The notes beneath the pieces were generated by a model. It ran no database searches and was not told the DNA's origin. It was given only the letters and a program-made list of their open reading frames with translations. Below, piece by piece: positions 35,147 through 44,204 of a DNA stretch of 64,000 nucleotides. Position 1 is the first letter of the stretch. Every line of letters starts with the position of its first letter. The stretch is taken from the NCBI GenBank assembly GCA_902766735.1, contig CACXEU010000091.1:1-64000 (forward strand), written 5' to 3'. Source of the DNA: an uncultured Lachnospiraceae bacterium. Its GTDB lineage: Bacteria > Bacillota > Clostridia > Lachnospirales > Lachnospiraceae. Made by a program: the position numbers and the translations under genes.

Positions 35147-35184
35147 TGAACATTCTCCTTTTTTTTCACATATATATGCAAAAA

Positions 35185-35218
35185 AGTTACAACATGTAGC
35201 ACGCTACATATTGTAACT
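35185..35218. promoter_or_regulatory. MarR operator / terminator-like palindrome
   Basis: A 34-bp palindrome, AGTTACAA-C-ATGTAGC-AC and its mirror, with a single mismatched pair. It overlaps the -10 and the likely start site of marR. Followed in the minus direction by a run of T, it could also terminate the coaE transcript. Confidence 0.75.
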
Positions 35219-35238
35219 CCATAAAAAATTACTGTCAA
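35210..35238 (-). promoter_or_regulatory. Promoter of the marR-exporter operon
   Basis: TTGACA (complement of 35233-35238) and TACAAT (complement of 35210-35215), spacer 17 bases; the -10 is inside the palindrome. Confidence 0.85.
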
Positions 35239-35256
35239 CAATTTTTCCTCAATATT

Positions 35257-35841
35257 TTAAAATCCACAAGGTAATGTAGAAAGAATTATGTCAATTTTTT
35301 CCTGAGTATCCACTGGTGCATAGGAGTTATCTAAAAACTCATCTGCCACCAGATTATACTCTTCATCCGTCGGCTGTTTGTCAATGATGCTCTCTGACTT
35401 TTCCTTGGAATACCCACGACTTTCCATAAGCCGTTTAATCCTCTTATCCCGTTCACAGAATACAAACCAGATTTCGTCACACTCTTCTTCCAGTCCGGTT
35501 CCAATTAACAATGCAGATTCCACCACGACAATATCTGCCTGAGACTCCTTCATCCGTTTTCTGATTTCCTGAATTGTTGCCGGATGAGAAATGGAATTAA
35601 TTTCCTTTCTTCGCTCCTCATTGTTAAAAATAAGTGTGGCCATCTTTTCTTTGTTAATACCATTTTCGTCAACGACCTCAGGAAATTCTTCTGCGACCTT
35701 CTGAAAGATTTCTTTTCCCGGAAGCATCAGTTCCTTTGCCACATCATCAGACTTAATAATGTCGGCACCATACTGCTTTTCTAAATAGTCAAGAACCGTT
35801 GATTTTCCACTACCAACGCCTCCAATTACTCCAATAATCAT
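35257..35841 (-). CDS. coaE: Dephospho-CoA kinase
   Basis: Last step of coenzyme A synthesis. 194 aa P-loop kinase with GVIGGVGSGKSTVLD at the start, ADIIKSDDVAKE and the CoA-binding DKRIKRLMESRG. It lies 17 bases after polA, a common Firmicute pair. Confidence 0.96.
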   Translation of the reverse strand: MIIGVIGGVGSGKSTVLDYLEKQYGADIIKSDDVAKELMLPGKEIFQKVAEEFPEVVDENGINKEKMATLIFNNEERRKEINSISHPATIQEIRKRMKESQADIVVVESALLIGTGLEEECDEIWFVFCERDKRIKRLMESRGYSKEKSESIIDKQPTDEEYNLVADEFLDNSYAPVDTQEKIDIILSTLPCGF

Positions 35842-35858
35842 AAACGCTCACCCTTCTT

Positions 35859-38489
35859 TTAGTGTGCTTCATCCCAATTTGCTCCAACTTCCACGCCCAC
35901 TTCCAATGGAACATGTAAATCAGCCGCTTCACTCATATTACGGACAAGCAGTTCTTTTACCACTTCCACTTCATCCTCATATGCTTCAATCAACAATTCA
36001 TCGTGAACCTGTAACACGATACGGGATTTCAGTTCTTTTTCTTTTAATTCCCTTGCTACTTGAATCATGGCAATTTTCATAATATCTGCAGCAGTTCCCT
36101 GAATCGGTGCATTCATTGCCACTCGCTCTCCAAACTGTCGCTGCATAAAGTTTCCGGCTTTCAATTCCGGAATCGGTCGTCTTCTACCAAACATAGTAAC
36201 GGAATATCCTTTTTCCTTGGCATCTGCCACGGACTGGTCCAAATAATTCTTGATTCCCGGATAACTTTCAAAATAATCGTTTATATATTGCTCAGCTTCT
36301 TTTCGGCTGATGGACAACCCCTGACTCAGTCCAAAGGAACTGATTCCATAAACAATTCCAAAGTTTACTGCCTTCGCATTTCTACGCTGTTCCTTGGTTA
36401 CCTCATCGATTGGTGTTTTGAAAACTAACGATGCTGTGGCAGCATGAATATCCTTGGACCCCTTATAGGCATCAATCAGATTCTTGTCATTGGACATATG
36501 TGCCAACAGACGTAATTCGATTTGTGAATAATCCGCATCTACAAAGACGCATCCATCCTTAGGGACAAAAACTTTTCGAATTTCTCTTCCCAACGGCATA
36601 CGAACCGGAATGTTTTGTAAATTCGGATCCGCAGAACTAATTCGTCCTGTGGCAGTAATGGTCTGATGAAATGTTCCGTGAATTCTTCCATCTTCAGAAA
36701 TGTATCCCACTAAACCGTCTGCATAAGTAGACTTCAGTTTCGTTAATTGGCGATATTCCAGAATCTTTCCAACGAAAGGATACTCCGGTTCCAGTTTTTC
36801 TAAAACCGTAGCCGAGGTGGAATATCCGGTTTTCGTTTTCTTTCCACCAGGAAGATTCATTTCTCCGAACAGTATTTCCCCTAACTGCTTCGGAGAATTA
36901 ATATTGAATTCATGACCTGCTTCTTTATAAATTTCCTTTTCCAGTGTTTCAATGCCAACCTGGAGTTTTTCTCCATATTTCCTAAGTTGGTCAGCTTCCA
37001 CACGAATTCCCACCTGTTCCATATCGTACAATGCAAAGGTAAGTGGAATTTCCATATCATTGTAAACAGACCACATTTCTTCTTCCTGTAATTTCTTTTT
37101 CAAGGCATCCTTTGCCTCGTATGCAATAAAAGCCTGGTAACAAGCATATTTTAAGATATTCTCTGTAATTTCCTCAGAAGGTGTTTCTCCCTTTTTCACC
37201 TTTGGAAAAATCTCTGAATAAGATGGCACAGTCATTCCAAGATAATCTCTGGCAATATCATCATATTCATACACTTTCTGTAGTGGATTGATAAGATATG
37301 CTGCTAAAGAAATATCAAACAAATCTGACTCTTCTGTGGCCTGTAGGACATCATTGTTTTCCTTAATGCTCCAAATGCTGATAGCCACCTGTTCTGTAAT
37401 CAATTTTCGAATCTGATCCACTAAATATTCTTTAGTAATAAATCCTTCTTCGGTAATGAAATATGTTTTCTCTCCCTCAAAGGCCAATGCCACACCAAAT
37501 TCGTTATCTTTTTCTAAGAAGATTCCGACTTCCTTCTTTTCTGATACTTCTTTAAAAATTTCATCTGCTTCAAAATAATCCGAAATTAAAGTAAATCCTT
37601 CTTCAAAATCATTCGAGGAAGATACATCTGAGAATTTAGAAATCATACTCTTAAACTCTAATCGCTTAATCATTTCCAGCGCATCTGCTGTATAAATTTC
37701 TCCGAAAATACAGTCTTTCACATTCACTTCCACCGGTGACTGACGATTTATGGTAGCCAGTTCCTTACTCATTTGTGCTTTATCATAATGCTCCTTCAGC
37801 GCATTGCGATTTCTTGTATTTGTAATTTCCTCAGCATTTTCATATGCTTTTTCTATGGAGCCAAACTGTGCAATGATAGCCGTAGCACCTTTTTCCCCAA
37901 TTCCAGGGACTCCCGGAATGTTATCGGAGGAATCTCCCATCAAAGCCTTCACATCAATGAATTCCTTTGGGGAAACCTTATATAAATCAATTACATCTTG
38001 TGTATTATATTTCTCAATGGTCGTCTGACCTTTCTTTGTTTTCGGAATGCATATCGTTACCTTTTCCGATGCCAGCTGCAATAAATCACGGTCACCGGAA
38101 TATACCGCCACGTCAAATCCTTCCTTTTCTCCCTCTAAAGACAATGTTCCCAACACGTCATCCGCTTCATATCCCGGAAGTTCCACTGTGGAAATGTTCA
38201 TTTTCTGAAGAACTTCCTTAATGAGAGGAACCTGTTCTTTTAACTCCGGAAGCATCGGCTTTCTCGTTCCTTTATACGCATCATACATTTCATGTCGAAA
38301 TGTAGGCTGATGTACATCAAAAGCAACAGCCAGATAATCCGGCTGTTGCTCATCAATAATCTTAAATAAAATATTTAAAAATCCAAACACTGCATTGGTA
38401 TGAATTCCTTCTGAATTGGTCATCAAAGGAACCCCATAGAATGCCCTGTTTAAAATACTATGTCCATCGACTAAAACTAACTTGCTCAT
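35859..38489 (-). CDS. polA: DNA polymerase I
   Basis: 876 aa repair and Okazaki-fragment polymerase. Residues 1 to about 290 are the 5'-3' flap nuclease (VDGHSILNRAFYG, YSGDRDLLQL, DNIPGVPGIGEKGA). The middle (about 300-470) is the proofreading domain fold without the DxE metal motif, so it is probably inactive, as in Bacillus. The polymerase has motif A DADYSQIELR, motif B RRNAKAVNFGIVYG and motif C QVHDELLIE. Confidence 0.97.
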   Translation of the reverse strand: MSKLVLVDGHSILNRAFYGVPLMTNSEGIHTNAVFGFLNILFKIIDEQQPDYLAVAFDVHQPTFRHEMYDAYKGTRKPMLPELKEQVPLIKEVLQKMNISTVELPGYEADDVLGTLSLEGEKEGFDVAVYSGDRDLLQLASEKVTICIPKTKKGQTTIEKYNTQDVIDLYKVSPKEFIDVKALMGDSSDNIPGVPGIGEKGATAIIAQFGSIEKAYENAEEITNTRNRNALKEHYDKAQMSKELATINRQSPVEVNVKDCIFGEIYTADALEMIKRLEFKSMISKFSDVSSSNDFEEGFTLISDYFEADEIFKEVSEKKEVGIFLEKDNEFGVALAFEGEKTYFITEEGFITKEYLVDQIRKLITEQVAISIWSIKENNDVLQATEESDLFDISLAAYLINPLQKVYEYDDIARDYLGMTVPSYSEIFPKVKKGETPSEEITENILKYACYQAFIAYEAKDALKKKLQEEEMWSVYNDMEIPLTFALYDMEQVGIRVEADQLRKYGEKLQVGIETLEKEIYKEAGHEFNINSPKQLGEILFGEMNLPGGKKTKTGYSTSATVLEKLEPEYPFVGKILEYRQLTKLKSTYADGLVGYISEDGRIHGTFHQTITATGRISSADPNLQNIPVRMPLGREIRKVFVPKDGCVFVDADYSQIELRLLAHMSNDKNLIDAYKGSKDIHAATASLVFKTPIDEVTKEQRRNAKAVNFGIVYGISSFGLSQGLSISRKEAEQYINDYFESYPGIKNYLDQSVADAKEKGYSVTMFGRRRPIPELKAGNFMQRQFGERVAMNAPIQGTAADIMKIAMIQVARELKEKELKSRIVLQVHDELLIEAYEDEVEVVKELLVRNMSEAADLHVPLEVGVEVGANWDEAH

Positions 38490-38511
38490 ATCACTATCTC
38501 CTATCGAATTT

Positions 38512-38540
38512 ATTATAACTGTTTAAAGGAGTAGTGACAA
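38512..38540 (-). promoter_or_regulatory. polA promoter
   Basis: TTGTCA (complement of 38535-38540) and TATAAT (complement of 38512-38517), spacer 17 bases, directly after the copA stop codon. Confidence 0.78.
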
Positions 38541-38542
38541 GG

Positions 38543-40795
38543 TTATCTCTTGATTTTTAACAGATTAAGACGTAGAGCATTAGTCACCACACAGACGCTT
38601 GATAAACTCATTGCAGCAGCAGCAAACATCGGGCTTAATTTCAAACCGAACAGAGGATACCATACCCCAGCCGCAAGTGGAATTCCAATTATGTTATATA
38701 TAAATGCCCAAAACAGATTTTCATGAATGTTTTTTAAAACTCCACGACTTAGACGAATGGCAGCCGGTACATCACTTAAACTGCTTTTCACCAGAACAAT
38801 ATCTGCAGCATCCATTGCTATATCGGTTCCTGCACCTATGGCAATTCCTATATCCGCCCTGGTTAACGCAGGTGCATCGTTGATTCCATCACCAACCATT
38901 GCAACCATTCCTTCCTTGCTTAATTCCCGAATTCGTTCTTCCTTCTCCTGCGGTAGAACTTCAGCAACAACATTTTTCACACCGGCTTCCTTACCGATAT
39001 ATTCTGCCACCTGTTGATTATCTCCTGTAAGCATTGTTACCTGAATATCCATATCCTGTAATTGACGAACTGCTATCTTACTATCACCCTTTAACCGATC
39101 AGCCACTGCAAGCATACCTATTGTTCGATTATCCTTGGCAAAAAACAATGTGGTCTTTCCCTGTTTCGAGTACTTTTCCGCCAGTTCCATACATTCATCA
39201 CAAGGTTTTAAAGATAAGCTGTCCATATACTTCTTGCTTCCTCCATAAATCACAGAGCCATCCATAGTAGCTTTTAACCCATTTCCTACAACAACCTCAA
39301 AATTTTCTATCGGCTTCTTTTTAATTCCCTGAAGTTTCGCATAATTCACAATCGCTTTGGCTAATGGATGTTCACTTTTATCTTCTAAGGAATAAGCAAC
39401 TTCTAACAGATTTGCTAAATTCTCACAGAACATATCCGTCACTTCAGTTTTTCCTTCAGTCATAGTACCGGTTTTATCAAAAGCAATAGATTTAATTTTT
39501 CCTGCATTTTCCAGTGCTGTGGCATTTTTAAATAAAATACCATTTCTTGCACCGACACCGCTCCCTACCATAATTGCCACCGGTGTGGCTAAACCAAGGG
39601 CACACGGACAACTGATTACCAACACTGAAATTCCCCTTGCAAGTGCGAATCCAACAGTTTCACCGGCAATCAACCAACCGAAAATCGTAATTAGGGAAAT
39701 TCCCATAACGACCGGAACAAAAATACCGGACACTTTATCAGCAACCTTTGCAATTGGTGCTTTACTAGTCGATGCTTCCCGAACCAGTTTAATAATCTGT
39801 GCAATGGTAGTATCTTCCCCCACACGGGATGCTTTACAAATCAAATATCCTGATTGATTAATGGTGACCGATGATACCTCATCTCCCACTTTTTTATCTA
39901 CCGGAACGCTTTCCCCTGTTAATGAAGATTCATTTACTGCAGAAGTGCCTTCCAATACCACTCCATCAACCGGTATGGTTTCTCCTGGTTTTACTGCAAA
40001 CAGAGTTCCCACTTTAATTTCTTCTACATCCACGATTTTCTCAACATGGCTTCCATCAGACTGAATTTCAATCATCGTAGCAGTAGGAACCTTTAATTGC
40101 ATCAGTCCTTTTAAGGCACTGGTTGTTTTCCCCTTGGAAAAAGATTCTAAAACCTTACCTACAGTAATTAATGACACGATCATTGCAGCTGATTCAAAAT
40201 AAAAATCATGCATATATTCCATAACAAGTTCCTGATTTCCCAGTTTTGATGCACGAATCATTTCATATAACACATAGACACTGTAAGACAGAGATGCAAA
40301 AGACCCCATCGCCACTAAAGTATCCATATTAGGCGAGCGGTGAATCAACCCGGAAAACCCATTAACAAAAAATTTCTGATTAATAATCAAGACTCCAAGT
40401 GTCAGCAACAATTCTGCCACACCTATAGCCACATGATTCATAGCCAATCCCTTCGGGAGCGGCCAGTTCCACATCATATGCCCCATAGAAAGATACATTA
40501 ACGGAAGTAATAATGTTAATGATGCTATAAGACGCAGTATCATCCGTTTTGTTTCCTGATTATCCAGTTTAGATTCTCGTTCATTACCTTTTCCTGTTTT
40601 TACTGCCTTTGCACGATAACCTGCGTTCTTAACAGCCTTTTCAATTTCTTTTTCAGATATATCGCCCTGAACCTGCATGGAATTCGTCAGCAAACTTACC
40701 TGAACCGAATCTACACCGGGAAGATCTTTTACTGCTTTTTCCACCCGTGTCTGACATACAGCACAACTCATTCCTTTTACCTGATATTCTTTCAT
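38543..40795 (-). CDS. copA: Copper-exporting P1B-type ATPase CopA
   Basis: A 750 aa membrane pump for Cu(I). One N-terminal heavy-metal domain with CxxC (Cys11-Cys14 in GMSCAVCQ), eight predicted membrane helices, the transport motif CPCALGLATP, phosphorylation site DKTGTMTEG, and GDGINDAPAL. The next upstream gene is csoR, 10 bases away, so the pump is copper-induced. Confidence 0.96.
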   Translation of the reverse strand: MKEYQVKGMSCAVCQTRVEKAVKDLPGVDSVQVSLLTNSMQVQGDISEKEIEKAVKNAGYRAKAVKTGKGNERESKLDNQETKRMILRLIASLTLLLPLMYLSMGHMMWNWPLPKGLAMNHVAIGVAELLLTLGVLIINQKFFVNGFSGLIHRSPNMDTLVAMGSFASLSYSVYVLYEMIRASKLGNQELVMEYMHDFYFESAAMIVSLITVGKVLESFSKGKTTSALKGLMQLKVPTATMIEIQSDGSHVEKIVDVEEIKVGTLFAVKPGETIPVDGVVLEGTSAVNESSLTGESVPVDKKVGDEVSSVTINQSGYLICKASRVGEDTTIAQIIKLVREASTSKAPIAKVADKVSGIFVPVVMGISLITIFGWLIAGETVGFALARGISVLVISCPCALGLATPVAIMVGSGVGARNGILFKNATALENAGKIKSIAFDKTGTMTEGKTEVTDMFCENLANLLEVAYSLEDKSEHPLAKAIVNYAKLQGIKKKPIENFEVVVGNGLKATMDGSVIYGGSKKYMDSLSLKPCDECMELAEKYSKQGKTTLFFAKDNRTIGMLAVADRLKGDSKIAVRQLQDMDIQVTMLTGDNQQVAEYIGKEAGVKNVVAEVLPQEKEERIRELSKEGMVAMVGDGINDAPALTRADIGIAIGAGTDIAMDAADIVLVKSSLSDVPAAIRLSRGVLKNIHENLFWAFIYNIIGIPLAAGVWYPLFGLKLSPMFAAAAMSLSSVCVVTNALRLNLLKIKR

Positions 40796-40805
40796 GTTTT
40801 CTCTC

Positions 40806-41111
40806 CTATTTCATCAATTTCTGAAGTGTGTCCACTAATTCATCCACTACTTCCTGATTTCCTGATTTAATTTGTTCCACTACACAAGAATTAATATGAT
40901 TCGAAAGTAATATTTTATTAAAACTGTTTAAAGCAGAATGAATCGCCGATACCTGAATCAAAATATCGGTACAATATGCATTTTCATCTATCATTCTCTT
41001 GATTCCACGCACCTGGCCTTCAATTCTGTTTAATCGGTGAATCATATCTTTATATTCTTTTTCTTCACGGATTTTTGTCTTAGAACAACAATCTTTATTT
41101 TCACATTTCAT
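40806..41111 (-). CDS. csoR: Copper-sensing repressor CsoR
   Basis: A 101 aa DUF156 helical repressor. The Cu(I) ligand set Cys47, His72 and Cys76 (AYCTD, NHINSC) is complete. Three further Cys at positions 3, 8 and 9 lie in an N-terminal extension. It is cotranscribed with copA behind an operator-containing promoter. Confidence 0.95.
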   Translation of the reverse strand: MKCENKDCCSKTKIREEKEYKDMIHRLNRIEGQVRGIKRMIDENAYCTDILIQVSAIHSALNSFNKILLSNHINSCVVEQIKSGNQEVVDELVDTLQKLMK

Positions 41112-41141
41112 AAACTTATTTTCCTTTCTTTAATCAAATGC

Positions 41142-41170
41142 ATTATATACCCCCACAGGGTATAATGCAA
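41142..41170 (-). promoter_or_regulatory. csoR-copA promoter with CsoR operator
   Basis: TTGCAT (complement of 41165-41170) and TATAAT (complement of 41142-41147), spacer 17 bases. The spacer is nearly filled by the operator TATACCC-N5-GGGTATA (41146-41164), typical of CsoR sites. Confidence 0.88.
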
Positions 41171-41206
41171 CCGGAAAATATTTTTCTGAAAACTCACAAT
41201 TTAATC

Positions 41207-41235
41207 TTGACAATTTTACCAAGAAATGATAATAT
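41207..41235 (+). promoter_or_regulatory. tRNA-Leu promoter
   Basis: TTGACA at 41207-41212 and TAATAT at 41230-41235, spacer 17 bases, 12 bases before the tRNA. Confidence 0.8.
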
Positions 41236-41247
41236 TTCTACTGTTAT

Positions 41248-41329
41248 GCGGATGTGGCGGAATGGCAGACGCAGCAGACTCAAAATCTGCCGCCCACAAA
41301 GCGTGCGGGTTCAAGTCCCGCCATCCGCA
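41248..41329 (+). tRNA. tRNA-Leu, anticodon CAA
   Basis: Acceptor stem GCGGATG/CATCCGC with discriminator A; anticodon stem GCAGA/TCTGC with loop CTCAAAA gives anticodon CAA (codon UUG); long class II variable arm; T arm GCGGG-TTCAAGT-CCCGC. The 3' CCA is not encoded. Confidence 0.96.
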
Positions 41330-41350
41330 TTCTTTTTTTTTTGCACAAAA

Positions 41351-41379
41351 AAAGAATCGGAAATCAACTCCGATTCTTT
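41351..41379. terminator. Bidirectional terminator, tRNA-Leu and zinc-ribbon gene
   Basis: AAAGAATCGG and CCGATTCTTT form a perfect 10-bp stem with A-run left and T-run right; a further T-run follows the tRNA directly (41331-41342). Confidence 0.87.
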
Positions 41380-41390
41380 TTCTTTTTATC

Positions 41391-42881
41391 TTATTTTAAA
41401 TCATAATCACCATTGCTTCCGGAAACTTTATGACAGGTTCCATCTTTCGTAGATACAGCGTACTTCTGATGATCATCATCTTCTTCTCCTGAATATTCGA
41501 TAATGTAATAATCCTGCTTGTCAATTTCTGCAACTTCCACAAAATCAAAACTTGCAGTTTTTCCATCTGCGGTTTCATTATATTCATCCAACTCACCATA
41601 TTGAGCCTTCACCGTTTTCACTGCAGAATCGTATGTGCAATCATACTTCGGAGTATAATCATAAACTCGATCCACTACTTCACTTGGAATTCCGTTTTCG
41701 TTAATGGCTACAAAACGGTATAAATTATTGCCACGCTCAAATTCAATCGGTTTCTTATACTTCTTGGAATTTTTATTCGGAGTACTTCCATCTGTTGTAT
41801 AATAGATGGTGCATCCCTTTTCCGCAGTTGCTTCAATCTTCTTCATATCACGATAAGAACCACTTTCCACAGAGATTTCAGGTTCTTCCACATGAACAAA
41901 AGAAATTGTATATGTATAGATTACTTCCTTACTGGATACCCCATGCTTATCAATGGAGCAGGCACGAATCGTATAGCTTCCCTCTTTCTTTAATTTAATC
42001 GGTCCGCTATATTCGATTTTACTGTCGCTTTCCGTAACATCGCTGCCGTCTTTTGTGTAGTAAATCGTTACATCATCGTCTGCAAGCAATTCCAGATTAA
42101 TCTTTGTATTATATTCTCCAGATTCCGGATTTGCCCTAGGAATCGTACCAACATACTTATCTAATTCCGTACGTACACTAGGTGGTGCAGATGCCTTCAA
42201 GGTATCAATCTGAGATTCCATATCATGATTCTGATACAGAACATATAAGTCCTTATAGTACTGAACTTCTGTGTTATCTAATTGAATTAATTTTTCCAAA
42301 AATTCGATTTTTTCCTTGTAGTCCCCAACAGTAACAACGTCAATATTGTATAACAGCGAATAAACCTCTAATTGCTGCTCATTGGACGAAGCATTTCTTG
42401 CTGCTTCAATGAATCGGGTTCTGGCATTAGAATAATCTTCCTGATTATAGTAAGCTCGTCCCTCTTTTATGTATTTCTGGTACTTATTTTTCATTTCATT
42501 TTCACGGAACAAATAGGTTCCTGCCACAGAAACTAAAACAGCTGCTAAGGCAATTAAAATAACAAGAAACGTATTTTTCTTGCTATTTTTCTTTTTCGAT
42601 TCTGTATTCATATTCTTTTTTAGTTTCTGCTTTCCCTTATTCTGTGGAACTTTGGCTCCTGCCTTATTCCCACTGGGATTCTTTTTATAATTATTGATAT
42701 TTCTACCTTTATACTCATCTACCAATTCATCATCCAAATCAATTCCTTCCACTATGGATGATTTGATTTTTTCATTAGAAAGTCCCTTTTTTCCACCGGC
42801 ATATGCTGTAAGCTTTACTCCACAATGAGGACAAGTCTTCATGGATTCTCGAACCGGTTTCCCACACTTTGGACAAATCAT
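41391..42881 (-). CDS. Zinc-ribbon membrane protein with repeated CHB_HEX_C-type domains
   Basis: A 496 aa protein: N-terminal zinc ribbon (MICPKCGKPV...CPHCG, residues 3-20), a basic low-complexity linker, one membrane segment (about 106-126), a TPR-like helical region (about 135-240), and two copies of a chitobiase C-terminal-like beta domain (TIYYTKDGSDVTE and CTIYYTTDGSTPN). Outside, it may bind polysaccharide or other proteins. The final 75 residues are unassigned. It is monocistronic, ending at the terminator shared with tRNA-Leu. Confidence 0.78.
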   Translation of the reverse strand: MICPKCGKPVRESMKTCPHCGVKLTAYAGGKKGLSNEKIKSSIVEGIDLDDELVDEYKGRNINNYKKNPSGNKAGAKVPQNKGKQKLKKNMNTESKKKNSKKNTFLVILIALAAVLVSVAGTYLFRENEMKNKYQKYIKEGRAYYNQEDYSNARTRFIEAARNASSNEQQLEVYSLLYNIDVVTVGDYKEKIEFLEKLIQLDNTEVQYYKDLYVLYQNHDMESQIDTLKASAPPSVRTELDKYVGTIPRANPESGEYNTKINLELLADDDVTIYYTKDGSDVTESDSKIEYSGPIKLKKEGSYTIRACSIDKHGVSSKEVIYTYTISFVHVEEPEISVESGSYRDMKKIEATAEKGCTIYYTTDGSTPNKNSKKYKKPIEFERGNNLYRFVAINENGIPSEVVDRVYDYTPKYDCTYDSAVKTVKAQYGELDEYNETADGKTASFDFVEVAEIDKQDYYIIEYSGEEDDDHQKYAVSTKDGTCHKVSGSNGDYDLK

Positions 42882-42931
42882 ATTCCTAAACCTTCCTTAC
42901 TCATTTTTTCTACGCTAAAATATATCACATT

Positions 42932-43564
42932 CTACTCTGTTTTACAAACAGCAGTATTCTTTTTTGAAAAAATACAGCCACAATAACGCTGTCGATATAA
43001 ATTAAATTCTTTAGACAATTCAATGGAACGCTTATATCCATCCTTCTTCTTGAAATCAGAGAACAAATAATGAATGCCATAATCATGCTGCAAGTCCGCA
43101 CCGATTTCATTCAGTTTCTTCGCATTCTTTAACGGACTAATGGACAATGTGGTTGTAAAATAATCGTATCCACCAATCAAAGCTTTTTCCGCAGTACGCT
43201 CCAATCGCAGTTTATAACATTCAAAGCAACGCTTTCCGCCCTCTTCGCAAGCTTCCAATCCATGAGCGATTTCATAAAACTCCTCCGGATTATAATCTTC
43301 AATAATCACCTTAACAGAATTCGGAAATTCCTTTTCCTTTACGAAGCGCACCAGTTCAAATGCCCGCTGCTGATATTCATCCTTACATGAAATATTCGGA
43401 TTATAATAATACACATCAATCAAAAAGTATTGAGACAGATACTCCAAAACATAACTACTGCAAGGTGCACAGCAGGCATGAAGTAAAAGCTTAGGCTTCT
43501 TTTCTTCTTTTTCAATCTGTTTTAATTTCATTTCCAAAACTTTTTGATAATTAATTTTATACAT
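42932..43564 (-). CDS. queH: Epoxyqueuosine reductase QueH
   Basis: Last step of queuosine formation in tRNA. 210 aa DUF208 protein with vicinal Cys31-Cys32 and Cys35 (HACCAPCSSY), CFECYKLR, and a C-terminal RYCGC, which together supply the Fe-S cluster and redox cysteines. No other queuosine gene is nearby. Confidence 0.92.
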   Translation of the reverse strand: MYKINYQKVLEMKLKQIEKEEKKPKLLLHACCAPCSSYVLEYLSQYFLIDVYYYNPNISCKDEYQQRAFELVRFVKEKEFPNSVKVIIEDYNPEEFYEIAHGLEACEEGGKRCFECYKLRLERTAEKALIGGYDYFTTTLSISPLKNAKKLNEIGADLQHDYGIHYLFSDFKKKDGYKRSIELSKEFNLYRQRYCGCIFSKKNTAVCKTE

Positions 43565-43616
43565 GTTACTTCTCCAAAATGCTCCTGTCTCTAGTCACTG
43601 AAAATCGACACAAAAA

Positions 43617-43647
43617 CTGTTGCGCTTGAAAAAAACAAACGCAACAG
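43617..43647 (-). terminator. Terminator after the NUDIX gene
   Basis: CTGTTGCG and CGCAACAG pair over 8 bp; in the transcript of the NUDIX gene the stem is followed by TTTTT. Confidence 0.8.
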
Positions 43648-43659
43648 CCATTCATGCTC

Positions 43660-44097
43660 TTACTTACGCATATCCTTTTTATTCAATTCTAAATACTTTT
43701 GATATGCCTTTTTTAAGATCATTTTCTCATTCGGGAATTTCAGCAAATGGATTGCTTCAATGTATCGATAGTACCCCGAATGAACAAAAAATTCTTCACG
43801 CTGTGGTCTACTGAAATAATTTTCGGCGGACATCAAATACCAATGTACCTCTTTTTCTACCACATTCCTTGGAATGTTAAATGAGTATTCACTTTTTCCT
43901 ACATATTCAATAATCTTCGCTTTTACTCCAGTTTCTTCTCGTACCTCTCTTAACGCAGTCTGCTCATGCGTTTCTCCTGCTTCCACAGTACCTTTTGGTA
44001 AAACCCATCCTTCATATCTGTTTCGACAATTTTTGTATAGCAGTAAAATTTTGCCACGAAAAATAACCACACCGCCACAACTGACCGCTTTTTCCAT
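43660..44097 (-). CDS. NUDIX hydrolase
   Basis: A 145 aa pyrophosphohydrolase. The NUDIX box is complete: GTVEAGE then REVREETGV (about residues 36-58). Substrate unknown, perhaps an oxidised nucleotide. It has its own promoter and terminator. Shine-Dalgarno AGGAGG. Confidence 0.92.
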   Translation of the reverse strand: MEKAVSCGGVVIFRGKILLLYKNCRNRYEGWVLPKGTVEAGETHEQTALREVREETGVKAKIIEYVGKSEYSFNIPRNVVEKEVHWYLMSAENYFSRPQREEFFVHSGYYRYIEAIHLLKFPNEKMILKKAYQKYLELNKKDMRK

Positions 44098-44161
44098 AGC
44101 GATTCCTCCTGTTTCATGTGTGCCGCACCATCACGGATTTTCGTTACGATTCATTAATTTA

Positions 44162-44190
44162 AGTATACAAAAATAAGTTACTTATTGCAA
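44162..44190 (-). promoter_or_regulatory. NUDIX gene promoter
   Basis: TTGCAA (44185-44190) and TATACT (complement of 44162-44167), spacer 17 bases. Confidence 0.75.
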
Positions 44191-44204
44191 GTAAACTGAG
44201 TCGG

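Noticed and set aside
41138-41452. 104-codon plus-strand ORF
   Set aside because: It runs through tRNA-Leu and a terminator.
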